In this document: positions 39,243 through 51,600 of the stretch, piece after piece | Layout of the letters: each line of letters begins with the position of its first letter | Numbering within the stretch: the first letter of the stretch is position 1 | Assembly (NCBI GenBank): GCA_035582835.1 | Contig: JAYKAV010002927.1 | Span: forward strand, 248,001 to 312,000 | From: Phoebastria nigripes | Taxonomy: Eukaryota; Chordata; Aves; Procellariiformes; Diomedeidae | Reading direction: 5' to 3' | DNA length: 64,000 nucleotides | Translations under genes and position numbers: made by a program | The notes under the pieces: generated by a model | What the model was told of the DNA's origin: nothing | The model's input: only the letters and a program-made list of their open reading frames with translations | Databases searched by the model: none

Positions 39243-42200
39243 AAGTGAACATTTTTGTAGTATGCAAAAAGGAGAAACCGCTTCAAGTATTTCTTTTTGT
39301 TTACTACCAAGATTATCTTATGTGCTTGCAGCTTCAAATAATTCACGCTTTTTATCACTAGGAAACTCAGATGAATACACAGTTTAGGTTTGGGAAAATA
39401 GAAAATGGCAAAGGATCTAGTGCTAATTAGCATGCATAACCCAGCCTAAAATCACACTGATGTCAAGGACATCAGGCAACTCTTCATATTGACAGAAATA
39501 TGTAACTACAACTAGGGCTCCTATTTATAGGGTCCTTCATAAAACTGAGTACAATCTCAAAAATCTGAGAAAGAAATTAGCTGTTGCCAACCCACAAAGG
39601 ATTTGACCTGTTTCTCCCTCCGAAACAGTTATGGCTGAGGTTGAAAGAACTACATCAGTCAAAGCTGTATGTATTAGAAGAAAAGGAAAGGAGGAAAATC
39701 TGTCATAACTGTGGTTCACAAAATGATGGATAGCATCCTTAACCTGTTCTTATGGATCACAAAATAGTCTATTAAAAATAATAATTCTCTCAGCGATCAG
39801 ACTAAGAAATATCTGAGCATATCTAACTTCTGTGAGGCTCATCAACAGGTATTTTAATAACGTAGTAACTTAATGAAGCTGTTTCCAAGGGTATTTTGAA
39901 ATGTCGTCATTTCAACTTCACTGTCCCTTAGAGGTTCCTTACACTTTATCTGCCTTCCCCATCAGAGATATGTCACAGTGTTACATATTTATTATATATA
40001 CGTATAACCACATATACAGCAGTTAAAGAGATGCCCTGACCAAGTTATCACTTTAATCACTGAAGCATCCCGAATTTTTCAGAAAGTAGTTTCTGTTGGT
40101 TGATTAATATCTCCATCAACCAGTCTCGCAGTTCAGCAGATCAGCAAAAGTGATGACTTTTGCTTCAGCAATGACTAAATCAAGACATAGATCCAATACT
40201 CTGAAGTGACTGAATTTTCAGAATTTAGTTAATCTTGCAATAGCCATACTATACCACCTGCCAGCCTCATCTAAATCACTTACTCTAAACCTTTTTCCAA
40301 TGATTTCTTTCAAGCTTTTTTAGTGTTTATAATACAATAAAACCTAAAAGTACCATACCTGCCAAAATGAATTACATATAAGGAACTGAGACTGTACACA
40401 TTTTTTGCAGAGTGATGTTGCACTATTTTTGATTCAGACATTATTTTTTAAATACTTATTTTTGATAAGTGCAGTACAACAAAAATACAAACGTTGACAT
40501 AAAAGGGACTCATAACAAATGGCACTTACATGAAGCCAAATTAAGCTTTCATCAAACTTAACAGGAAAATATTCTGGGTTTTTATATTTTCCCATTGATG
40601 TTAAACAATAACCAAAACCTGAAACCTACTTTAACTTAGCAAGATAAAAAAATATCGAAAGAAAGCAGCTACAGAACAAATTGTATAACACAGTGTGTAT
40701 ATATATATCTATAAAGCTAAGCAGTCCCAAATAGCAATAATATTTTGTTAATTAAGATTTTTTGGTGATGTGAAAATACNGTACACAGTGATTCCAAAGA
40801 GCACTACTCAAATACAGAATTGGAGCCAAATTCCATTCATATTGTTAGAAACTTCTTACTGAATTTGAGCTGTGTAATGCAATACAATCACAAAAAAGAC
40901 TGTCCTATCACAACAAATTTACCAGCATATTCACCTTTTTCTCCAACTTAATGGATAGTACAATGGATTTCAGGTTTAGTCCACCATTCTATAATGAATA
41001 AAAGTAAACAATTTTTATCATAAATTCAGGCAAATTTCAGTCAGTTCTTTTCCTTTTTACTAAACTCTTCCTCCAGTGTTTTAACTTCTGTTTATTGTCT
41101 CAGTTTGTCTGACTGGATTTTAAAGTTTAGATGAACAGAAAGTAAAGAGGATCTCTTTTTCTGACTGGAATTTATGCTTAGCGTGATTGTCTTAAAATAT
41201 AACCGGGTCTTTTTCCAGTGCTGAAGGTTCAACTCAGTAACAGTTAGTTAACTGTACAGGCTGNTTGATGCTTAACCGTATCTGTTTGATGAGCCACAAA
41301 ATACAGAATGTTAAATAAGAAGTAATAGGCCCCAAACTCAACCCACATCGTGATACTGTACAGCCTTACTATAACAGATTCATTTCTCTGACAGCTTTTC
41401 TGATTCTTATGCCCCTCCTCCTCCTCTCTAAAAATCTGCTTGAATAAAATAAAATTGATAAAAAGGACGTAATCATTCCTTTAAAAAGTTTGTTTTGTGC
41501 AACTCTGGTAAAGACTGCAAGTTTTTAGCTTAAGTTCATAGTTTGCTTTTAGGTTTTTGATAATCATCCTTGAGTTCCACTATATTTTGAATATTGGATG
41601 TGACTAGTTTTAATGTCCCTAATATTCAAAGAAATGTAAGAAAACATGGATGAGGTACAAACTGTTACTATAACCAGTCTTTAACAAAAATGGTACTGTT
41701 TTCAAAAACACTTAAAAGATTTCTGAAAGCAGACAAGCTTTAGGCTCTTTCAGAGTCCGACTCACTTTGAAAATGGGACTTGTACACCCAAACTATGGAA
41801 GTCCTTTTGAAAATATTGTCCTGCCTCAGTTGCGTGATAAAAATTATTAGTTTACTGCTTTTCAACTTCAATTAACAACGTTAATTCAAAGACACATTGT
41901 TTTCAAAGAACCTAAAGAAACTGAGTTTCTGTATCATTGAAGAGGAGCAAGAATTCTTTATTACTTTATACTTGTTTCCTCATTGTTGTAAAAAGGAGGC
42001 AGGGGTTATTAAAAAGCTTTCACCTACATGTTAAAATGACACTTCTATTTCTATTAGAAAATACCGTTCCACTCTATAATATTATGCTGTAATAAACAAT
42101 TCAGTCGAATTTAGAAAGTGAGAAAGAGTGGGCACCATGTAAATTAAATTTTCTTTGTTTTCAGGGACAGGAGAAGAAAGCAGGAATTTTTAAGCACTTT

Positions 42201-43123
42201 CATTAAAACATTCAAAAGTGACACAGGCAACACCCAAACTCTTTAGAGAGTCGTTGGTATTTAGTCACCCAGAATATCTCTTCCTTTAGCACACAAGCTT
42301 CAGGTTGTTCAGTGGCGCTCATGGCTCAATACTGACACAGTACTACAGCCAGAAGATAGTACTGGTTCATTTCTCATCATAAGGCTATCAACGTTCGACA
42401 CATCCTAACCTTATTCCTCAGTTAAGAAAACAACAGTTTCTGACTGCGCACACTAGTGATACGTTCCTTTGACACTGTTAATGTCTTTGCTTTCTGACTC
42501 ACATTCACTTTTTTTAAAGTGGTCAACTTTTTTTCCTGACGTGCCAAATGTCTTTTTTCCCCCTCTTTGTAGCTTGAAACACCTTGAGTTAATGTTCTGT
42601 GAACTCATCTCAAACATACTTTGTGTTATGCTTTAGGGTACTTTGAGAACAGTTCTTGAAAATAGTTTTCTTTGTGTATGTAGACAGAGCTAAACCCTGA
42701 AAAGATACAAACTAACAGATATTTGACTAAACATGTTGTCAAAAAATAACTAAATATAACTGATGGCCCACAATTCTGTAGTCTTTTGAAGAGGTATTTT
42801 AAAAAATTTTTTTGTTAAGAAAGCGTGGTTTACGGTGTTCTTCTAGATGTATTGTCTTTTTAAAGAGCTTATATATGAAAAATGAGAGGGTGGGGGAAGA
42901 ATATGTGAATAGTAAAAATGTTATGATAGTTCCATTTTGTAGTCATCATTATTCCAGATTGATTATATACAATTACAATACACTTATTTTCCAGTATCTA
43001 AGGACTCTTCTATAACTTTCATTCCTCAGATTTAACTAATGCCATAAATAATTNCGCATCTACACATACGTGAGTTTTTTACTCAAATTTATGGCGGAAT
43101 CATAGAAGATAAAGTAGTAATAC

Positions 43124-43138
43124 CTGCTGCTTCAGCTG
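43124..43138 (-). other. Candidate 15-nt microexon
   Basis: On the minus strand a pyrimidine tract (CCTTTTCCTCTGG) followed by AAATAG precedes CAGCTGAAGCAGCAG and a donor GTATTA. The exon would be 15 nt, a multiple of three, and open in the frame carried over from 46,972-47,027. The acceptor is mediocre and nothing else supports it. Confidence 0.12.
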
Positions 43139-46069
43139 CTATTTGGCCAGAGGAAAAGGCCATTCTCAATTATCTTATAAAACTATAACAAATTAACTAG
43201 GACAACAAAACCCTTGATTTACTTTATATCCAGTTGTCTTTAATAAGTTATAAAAGTACAGATCTCCTGAACATGAATTTTAAAAAGAATTCTCTGATAA
43301 TTGGACACGAATGTACACTTGTCTGACAAGCACTTAACTGATCTCCTGTAGTAGAGTCCCGATTACAGGAAAATATTACGAAACCCTGAGCTGGAGTCCA
43401 TTCATTCTGGTAAAGTCTCACATGCAGACAAGGCAGGGAGATGAACAGAAAATGAATTTTATGCATTTCATTCCCAATTTTCATCCCCAAAACTATTACT
43501 GTGTTGCCTTGTATTCTAGATCTTAATTTACAACACATTGCCACGTACATTTTCCAAGGGTCAGTTAAATGACTGACAAAGTAAAGCCATTACTCCATTT
43601 AATGATAGCTTTAGTTTCATGCCTTATATCTTGCATATATTTATAAATTACTGGCAGCAACTATAATCTGAACAGACTAGTACAGTGAGGTCCCAAATTA
43701 TTTGAGTCCAGAGTTATATATGCACATCACAGTTCCTGTTAAGTCACCATTTAATAAAGTTTCAAAACACTAGAGTTCCTCTGCACTTTTCTATAGGGAA
43801 TGCTATGGCACACTCTTCGGCTATTTAACATTGACAAGTTAAGTCTAGGTCTTTCACCATAAACATCATACAAGTCCTAAGAAAATATCTTTCCAATTTG
43901 TGAATCCAACCTGCACCTTGACATAATGCTTCCTATTGAAGCTACACTCCATTTCAGGAAGAAAACTACTAAGTAAAACCAATGATCCAGGTAACCATGT
44001 GCCTGTTAGGACACAAAGTTTCATACTTGTTTGTCAAAAGACAGGAAGATACATATTTTTATAATTACAAAAGCAATCACAAAACCTGCATAAATGACTA
44101 AACATGGGTTTAAACCATGACTTCCATTAGCAGAGAGAAAACTCAGTTCCTCCTCAAAGTCATGAAACTTCCTTTCTCATGAGGATTATCAAAAAATGTG
44201 ACCTTCTAATGAAATCTGAGTTACAGGGTAAAGGCAGGCAGCTGACTTTTTTATAGCTGTTCCCTACGCTACATTTTAATGGAACCTGCAGTTCTGTCAT
44301 CCCCCAAATATTTTTCACTTTTCTTTTGGTGGACACGTATGCATCTTATGTGCTAGGGACTAAAGCTGGAAACAAGACTGTATGTAGCTTTAGTGTGCCC
44401 ACCTATGTGATCGTAGATCCAGTAGATCATAGCTTTCCATACATATACTTTTATTTATTTAACAAGATAGCACAGAGCAGTAACAATGATGGTGTAAGTA
44501 GTTGGTTAAATGAAATATGCTGTGCCGAAAGCATTCCAAACTTTTACTAGGAATTTTTTTCCCTTTAGCATGTATTTCCTGCTACTTCAGCAGACAGCAT
44601 AAAGCGCACATAATTACTCATTAAATTCTTACAAAAATAATAAAACTATGTCCTTAAGGATGTAACAGATAAACACTGATATACAAACAGACTACATCAC
44701 CAGTGACATCTTATTTCTAGACCAGCTCGGAGGAAGAAAATCATCCCCAAAACAACCATATCAAATCAAAGGAGTACACAACGCAAGATGTTCCCCTGGC
44801 AGGAAAATGAAGCAGGCAAAGTTTCTTAGCACAGTGAACTGCCATATTAAACCCCACAGTGATGGGTTTTAAATACAGTGGGCCACCTCTGTTTATAATT
44901 TCACTATTGAATTTGGAAGTCTCCAACAATTTCAATGTTCATCTGTCTCTCTGAGAACATATTTGGCTCTCTGCTGATCTCATTATGTAGGTTCCCTTGA
45001 AATTATATAATCCTCGTGGAGTCTATTGCAACTGAAATGAAGGAAGACAACAGTCATTTAAAAAGAACTTCCCGAAAAGTTAGTAAAGCACTTGCTGTTA
45101 AACAGGCTAAGTTCTGCCATCCTTGCAAGCAAAACTTCTCTACAGCAATGACTTCTATGCCACATTAACGTGTTTAACTCCTAAACAAGTGCCAGTGTAA
45201 TGCAAGAAGCAATTACTGAAGGCCCTGTTCCAACAGGAATTTTTTCACAGGCTGCAGGAAGCTTTGGCTCAGGCCATGTTGGATCAAGAAGGCTAAATCT
45301 TAGGTAACCTATGGAAAAACATTTATTTTCTAAGCGTATCTGAAATAAAGTAATTTTCAACAGGATATTCATTAAAGGCAATGACGAAAGACTTCAAATA
45401 AAAAGAATGTTTAATTATGACACAGTTATAGAAAACCCTTTACAGTTTCTTATTTACTGTCAAAACTGCCATGATTTGATTGTACCTGCAGACTAAATTC
45501 CACAGTCTTTATCTGTATTCTAATTTTTACATTAACTTTCCCTGGACCTTCATGAAACCTCCTGTGCAAGTGGGGTGGGTTTGGTGGGGTTTTTTTCATT
45601 CAAATATGAAAACTTACTGCNTGATTGTGAAAACATTATTCATTTTCCTTATTTGGAAACAGGATTTTTTTTCTAAAAAGTTTTTTGAAAATTAAGGAAA
45701 AAAAAAAAAACTCTTTCATTCACTTCTGCCAGAGGTAATAAATACTATTATTATCACTCAAAATGTATTTTCCACTAATGCCACTCTTATTCACAATGTA
45801 ACACCTTAAAGACAAATTTAAGGACAATTTAAACTCCTCTTTCAGTGGAGCTTTTAAATGTGCAAAAGCTGTAGAAGCTTTTGTGCTTCCTGGCAAGTCA
45901 CTCTACTAATTCAGAGACCGTAATTGAAAAAGACTGTTTTAAACCTATTTTCCTTACTTCACCGTTGGATAATGAGAATGGGAGTCTCCCCACAGATCTT
46001 AAGGGATAATCAAATTCCCATTTCCACCCTAAATTTCCTGCTTCATATTACTTGCCTGTATATTTGCAG

Positions 46070-46180
46070 GGAGCATGAATTTTCAGAAGACCGAAGAAAG
46101 ATACGGTCACCACTACTTCACCGCACTGAAGAAACACAACTGTTACAAATTTCCTCTCAGTGATCTCATTGCAGAAAGCG
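46070..46180 (+). other. Candidate plus-strand exon (111 nt)
   Basis: A good acceptor (CTTGCCTGTATATTTGCAG) opens a 111-nt segment ending in AAAGCG then GTAATT, a weak donor. Two frames look protein-like: one from the ATG at 46,075 (MNFQKTEERYGHHYF), the other beginning REHEFSEDRRKIRSP and ending in TGA at 46,162. I recognise neither. It would be antisense to the proposed minus-strand gene, so the two readings compete unless this is a separate transcript. Confidence 0.15.
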
Positions 46181-46971
46181 GTAATTGGGACAGAAGACTA
46201 TTAATCTCCCTTATGAATTTTTATTTAAATGACAAAACTTTCATTCAAACAATACTCATTTATTTCATCCAATCCAAAATACTTGGAATACAGCAAGCTG
46301 TATCTTGAACCTACTACTTGAACGTAGGTACTATATAGCANGTGCAACTGCAACATCGAATCCACGTGTATTTTTAATTTAGTCTTTTAACTTCTAACCT
46401 GAAATACGTACAAAGTTATTATAAGCATTCACATACTTTGTCTGCACAGATGAAGCAACTACTTCACTGTTAGAAGATGGCTATCTAATTGAGATAGGCA
46501 ATTGTAAAAGATTTTGGGATGCTTTAGAAGAAAGAGTTCTGTTTAAGTGTAAACTGACCGTTAGTCCCACCTGCTGTCCCCGTGATGGAAAGCATGATTA
46601 CCGCAATGGCTGTTCTCAGGTGGACTACCTGGNGAGTGTGCTTTAGTAGCAGCATCCCCTGAATGCTTTTAACACCTGTGTCAGACGACCAACATTATTC
46701 AGAAATGTATAGTCCTTTTTAGCTTACAGAAAGGGTAACTTCACTGCTTAAGGTACGAGGCTTGGGGTTTTGTTTTGTTGTTCTTGTAACTTAACTCTCA
46801 AAAGAACTAACTGGAATAATGCCAGAGGCATTCGTTCTAATGCAATCTAAAACTGAACCATTAAACTGAGATCTAATTCCTGTTTTGAGCCACTGCTGTT
46901 CTCCTTTAAGAAAAGCCCTACTGCCTGCTTAACAATCACAGGCCCCTTTAAAATCCAGGTATAAACACTCA

Positions 46972-47027
46972 CCTGGATCCACAAGGGGCTTTCCAAATCT
47001 GAAAGGATTTTTTTTTTCCTTTTCATC
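46972..47027 (-). CDS. Candidate third exon of the minus-strand gene at the 50-kb island
   Basis: A strong donor (GGATCCAG then GTGAGTG) ends this segment. Two starts are possible: 47,027 after CTGAAAATTTAG, or 46,997 after AATCCTTTCAG (a 26-nt exon). Either continues the frame of the exon at 48,319-48,467 without a stop. The longer version reads DEKEKKNPF then RFGKPLVDPG. A second frame (MKRKKKILSDLESPLWIQ) is also open. The acceptors are only moderate because an A run sits in the tract. The gene is unidentified. Confidence 0.25.
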
Positions 47028-48283
47028 TCTAAATTTTCAGGCAGGCGCTATTTTCTACTAAACTTTCTGTAAATTCAACTTAACAGTGCTCTATTAGCAA
47101 ATGCCAATTGTTACTATACTTCATGGCTTAGGATATCTTTTTTTTTTACTATATGAATGTGTTTAACTTCAGCTTAGAGCCCATCTTTAAAACTAGCTGT
47201 TAAATTACTAAGAAAATGGGTGTTTCAATGGAAAGACTGACATACTCTTAACTATGGGAGTGTGAATGGTTCCAGTATAAGATTACTCAAGTCCACGTAG
47301 AATACAAATGCAATACAGGACCACAGGTTCAGATCTTTGATCTCCTTTTTTGCAGAGGCTGTGATGTATAAAGCCAATTCCACTGAGCAGACAGTACTAC
47401 ACTGAATATAAATTATCCTTTAACTACAGCAAGGCTCACATTTAAAGCAATGCTGCAAGGATGAACAATGCAGCCATGAAGCAGAGTTCTTCTGTAGCAA
47501 AAATACAGACCAAGATCTGCATGGATAACCATGGTTTCGAAAGACAAATTTTTCCTCAGCTGTTATTCGATAAAAAATAGAGGCAAATCTGGAACATTTG
47601 TTCATACAGAAGTACAATTAAAGCACACTGCTTGCTCTTCCTATAAAAAAAGTGAGCTAGAAATACTTGCTTTATTTTCCAGGTTAAGCATCATGCCCCT
47701 AAGAAGCATAACAAATGATTTTAAAATGTGGAAACCAACAGTCTCAACTGAATATGGCTTGAAATTTAAACACATCTTTTCCAGATATCTCTTTAGAGGA
47801 AGAACCTTCTGCCTACTGAGCTAACACTAAGCTCCCTGGAGTTTAGCCATGAATATTCTAAAGCCATCTCTTACAATTCACTAAAAGTCATCTTTTGCCA
47901 AAATAAAATGCTTAAGAGGAATTCAATACACTTACGCTGCTTTTCTTCATTTTATTTAAAATAAGTGTTTCCATCTCAACTTTATGCCAAATATACAGCA
48001 AAAGAGAGACTGGACTGTGGAGCTATTACCTCAGATTTTGTACACAACTCAAATGGGAAAACAAATTACTTCTGAGAACATCNGATATTTTGTTTTGTTT
48101 TATTCTATATAATTTTATATTTAACCAGCTCTTTTGCAGTTATAGAGAAATACTCTTGAGTATTCTTACAGGAATTTCTCTGCTGCTTACAACAGTTATA
48201 ACTCAGGTGGTTCTAAGAAATGGTTCTTTCCCACTCTGTGATGTTCATTTGTATGCCAACTTTGTTTGTGTGTGTGCAAATGT

Positions 48284-48301
48284 TAGTAAATAAATAAATA
48301 A
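48284..48301. repeat. TAAA simple repeat
   Basis: Four TAAA-type units directly left of the candidate exon donor at 48,318. Confidence 0.7.
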
Positions 48302-48318
48302 CTTTTTTCCTATCTTAC

Positions 48319-48467
48319 CTCCTTTGACCTGTGTAATCTGACACATCAATGCTACTCCCACTGCTGACAAGCAAAAAGTTAAAAATTATCTTTGGCTTAA
48401 TCTTTTTGTTCTCTTCAGGTTTCCTTTCAGTAAGGCTTGAAGAAGGTGCTCTTTGTGGCTCAGTTCT
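48319..48467 (-). CDS. Candidate internal coding exon, unidentified minus-strand gene
   Basis: The segment starts after a good acceptor (TTTTATTCTGGCATAG) and ends at a good donor (AAAGGAG then GTAAGA). It is 149 nt and one frame is fully open, beginning RTEPQRAPSSSLTERKPEEN and ending SSGSSIDVSDYTGQR. The composition is charged and serine-rich like ordinary protein. A second strong acceptor inside (CTTTTTGCTTGTCAG) would give a 45-nt exon in the same frame; a CAGCAG pair there allows a 42-nt version. The frame begins exactly at the acceptor (phase 0), which matches the frame left open by the upstream exon at 49,718. An alternative start ATG inside gives MCQITQVKG. I could not assign a protein family. 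Confidence 0.35.
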
Positions 48468-49717
48468 CTATGCCAGAATAAAATTTAGCACAAAAAGAAT
48501 GCAAGGGTGAGTTGATAGTATCTACTGTCCTCAGCTCTGCTCTGGTTCCATAAACTTGAACATCTTCTCCCCTCCTTTGCCAATTGAGATAAGCAGCAAC
48601 AATTACTCAAAATGTATTATCAACTCCAGCTCAGAAAGACAGGATCAGATGAGTCGGCTCCATCTCTCTCAAGCTTACAGTTTCTTTCAGTGCCTGAGAG
48701 GGGTAAATAAGTCCCTGTTTGCCTCTTGACATACACCTCACAGCTACTTCTTACAGGCAACTATGCCAAGGTTGCAAAAGGAAAATGAGATAAATCCTCT
48801 GCTTTCCAGATCGCCTAGAAGGTCTCTGCTTGTAGCCAGCAGGCTGTAAGCTTTGTGCCATTATGGCAAAAGTCACAAATGAACCATCCTTCTCTTCCCC
48901 AAACGATAACATTCTCTCCTTGCCTTTCTGTGGTCTCCATAGCTGAAACCAAGAATTCACTGGACATCACTGCAATGCCTCTAACCAATTCTAACTGCAT
49001 CCAGAGCTTGAGTAAATTAAAATATATTTCAGCTTGATCTGGTTTTTATCCCATTCCAGTACTCCAGATACACAGCAACTTTAAGCTTACAGACATCCCT
49101 TCACGGTTCAAGAAAATCCTTCAATCAAAGAACTTCATTTACAATCCAGCATAGTTTTTGCTTTCTCGTCTCTCCACAGCAGCTAGGCATTTTGATGCAA
49201 TCCTCATTTAATGCAATCTCCATTACAGGATTATGATCACATCAATAAAATATTCCATATGTTTTGGGGTTTTTTTTCCATCCCTCTCCCTCTCTCATTA
49301 ATACTAGGCACTATATCTGCAAAAACCACCAAATCAAACAGGATGATGGGATGCTCCAGGGAGGTAGTGGGGGGTACACATTCAACAAAATGCAACAACC
49401 AATGCAAACTGCCCATCAGAGACTGAGACCGTCGATCTCCTCATTTCTGAGCTATGTGAGTTAGCTCACTGTCCGTGCTGTGAGCATAGATCATAAACGT
49501 GCCATGTTATCAGACTAAAAATAAATACATCTTTTGCAATCACTTGTGAGCTCCATGTACTTTTCACAGGAGCAGAATTCATTTTACTTGATCAGTTCCA
49601 GCCTATTAATACTGTTCTGGATGAACTGCTGATGCTCTGCTGAAAGGGGGGTGCTGGACAAAAGATATAACATAAAAGGATACAAAAATCCCTCTTTTCC
49701 CCAAGCCCCCTTCTTAC

Positions 49718-50100
49718 CTTCAATGCCTTCTCTGCACAAGATGTCAATCTACATGGGCTCCTCAGCACATCATCAAGGCGTTTAGAGTAGTGAAGGCTGC
49801 CCCACTGCACGGAAGTTAGACCGCTTTGCAACAGCAAATCCTCGATCCAAAAGACAAGCCGCTTCTTCCCATGCAGTGTGCCGAGCGCGATTCATAAGCG
49901 ACTTCCACATAGGGAATAAAATTGCAAAAGAAAGGGGGAAGGTATCCTAACTTTTAGGTAAGCCTGAGTTTGTTTTATTTCTGTTGGGTTTAGTTAATTA
50001 TTTGCTTTTGTAGCTGCAAAAGGATGGAAACGCAATCGCGCCCGGGAAGCCCCACACCAGTCCACAGAGGTCCTGCCGCGTAACCTAAGTTGCGCGGAGC
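49718..50100 (-). other. Candidate first exon of the minus-strand gene, probably 5' untranslated
   Basis: Leaving the CpG island leftward on the minus strand, sequence runs to a strong donor (GCATTGAAG then GTAAGAAG) at 49,718/49,717. One frame is open for 58 codons from a TGA at 49,894-49,892 to the donor (with GKKRLVFWIEDLLLQSG and AEKALK) but has no ATG. A different frame holds a complete 42-codon ATG frame (49,910-49,782). Without an in-frame ATG the exon is best read as 5' leader with an upstream open frame. The 5' end lies somewhere in the island and was not fixed. Confidence 0.35.
49782..49910 (-). other. Possible upstream open reading frame (42 codons)
   Basis: It starts MWKSLMNRARHTAWEEAACL with a second in-frame ATG at codon 6, ends ...GQPSLL and stops at TAA before the donor at 49,718. 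If the exon is a real 5' leader, this frame would lie before the main start and could limit its translation. Peptide-level conservation cannot be judged from one sequence. Confidence 0.25.
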
Positions 50101-51600
50101 GACTCTGAACTCAGCGCCGCCCCGCAGCCCGGCAGACCTCCCCTGGCCGGGCGGCTGAGGGGAGCGGAGCGCCAGGTCCCCCCCGCGGGGAAGCCGCCGC
50201 CGCTGGGCGCTCGCCCGCCTCCCGGCGGGGCCGGCTGTGGCCCGGCTGTGGGCCGGCGCGGCCGCTGCGGCGCCCCTGGGGCGCGGGCTGCGCTGCCGGC
50301 GGCGCCCCGGAGCCCGCGCTGTCCCGGCGGCGGCGGCGGCGGCGGCTCCGGCTCGGCTCTGCCGCGGCCGCCCGCGCCCCGCTCTGCCGCTGCCAGCCGG
50401 CCCTCCCCGCGGCTGACATCACCGCCAGGAGGAGGAGCGAAGCGGGGGTGCGAATAGCCGAGCCGAGGGGGGTTCCCCCTCCCGGAGCCGCCCTGCCTTC
50501 TCTCGGAGAATCCCCCGAAAGCGGCGGCGCGGCCGTTCCGCCGCCTCGGCGCGGGGCGGCCCCAGTCCCCGCCGGCGCCCCCCGCCCCGCAGCACAGGCC
50601 CGGAGGGGCCGGCGGTGCTGCCCGGCGGGCGGCTTCCCGCGCTCCCCCGCCCGGGGCCGGGGAGGACCGGCCCTCAGGCCCGGAGTGGGGCGCGGCGCTC
50701 TCAGCCCGGGGTGGCCCCGCAGCCCTGCGCCGGCGGCTCGCCCCTGCCTCCCTCCGCCCGGGCTCCCCGCCTGCACAAGCGCCGCGGCGGGGCGAGGGAG
50801 ATGAGGGAGCCCCCTCCTGCGCCTCGGCCCAGCCCCGGCTGGGAGAGCGCCCGTGCCCGCGGAGGCGGCCGCCGCCCCCGGCTCCGCCAGCCGCCGCCCC
50901 GCCGCGGGGCCGCCGACCTGGGCAGTGCGGCGGATGCCCCNTCCGCCCTCCCCCGGCGGAGCCCGAGACGGGGACGGAGGAGCTGCCGGCCGCCGGCGGA
51001 GCCCCGCTCCCGCTGCGGAACAGCCGCCGCGCGAAGGCTCCGCGGGGCCGGGCGGGGGGCACCGGGCAGCGGCGCCGCGGAGGGACACGCGCCGCGGGCT
51101 CGGCGGCCGCGGCAGGGGCCGAGCGCCCGGGGCCGGCGGCCAAACGGCGCCTTCCCCGGGGGCGGGTGTCGGGCGCCCGGGGCGAGGGGAGGCAGCGCGG
51201 GGCCGCGGCAGGCGGGCGGGCGTGCCGCACGCTTCGGCGGGCGCTCCCCGGTGCCGCGGTCTCCGGGAGGCCGGGAGGCCCGAGCCGGGGGCGCCGGGAC
51301 GGAGGCGCGGGGTCGTGCCGCAACCTCAGGCGGGGACTAGCTGCTGCGGGGGGCGCGGGTGGGAGCGGAACGCCGGCCTCGGATCGCCTCCGGGCGGCCT
51401 GCCGGCGGACCGGGGCGTCCCGCCCGAGGCGGGCCGGGCCCCGCTCACCGAGAAGGGCCAGGCGGGCGGGCTGGGTCCGCCCCGCGGGGACACGGCGGCA
51501 GGGGCCACCGCGGGGCCCGCACGGGAAGCGCTTCCCCAGCGCGCTGTAGCTGCAGGGAGACGGGTGGCCGTGCCACGGGGCGGGAGCCCAATCTCTGCCA
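50050..51600. promoter_or_regulatory. Large CpG island and likely promoter
   Basis: About 1.5 kb of very GC- and CpG-dense sequence with sharp AT-rich borders. Visible sites include several GC boxes (for example GGGCGGGGGG near 51,050 and GGGGCGGGAG near 51,576) and a CRE-like TGACATCA at 50,414-50,421. No clear TATA box was found. The minus-strand candidate exons to the left suggest transcription leftward; candidate plus-strand splice sites to the right make a bidirectional promoter possible. Long open frames across the island on both strands (up to 412 codons) are rich in A, G, P and R in all frames and reflect base composition, not protein. Confidence 0.85.
50325..50345. repeat. (CGG)7 triplet repeat
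   Basis: Seven perfect CGG units lie within the CpG island. On the minus strand this would be CCG repeats in the promoter or 5' leader. Confidence 0.9.

Larger units (their letters stand above)
23020..46900. other. Long AT-rich intronic or intergenic stretch
   Basis: No gene could be supported. It contains CR1 fragments at 30.1 and 39.1 kb, the 32.5-kb hairpin, the degenerate repeat patch at 32.8-33.1 kb, short microsatellites and A runs. Two weak exon candidates, 43,124-43,138 (minus) and 46,070-46,180 (plus), are listed separately. If the minus-strand gene starting near 50 kb is real, much of this stretch would be its introns. Confidence 0.45.

Noticed and set aside
39059..39244. 61-codon plus-strand open frame
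   Set aside because: It is mostly the reverse strand of a CR1 fragment.
43248..43550. 100-codon minus-strand open frame
   Set aside because: No splice-site support, no recognisable domain, and length compatible with chance.
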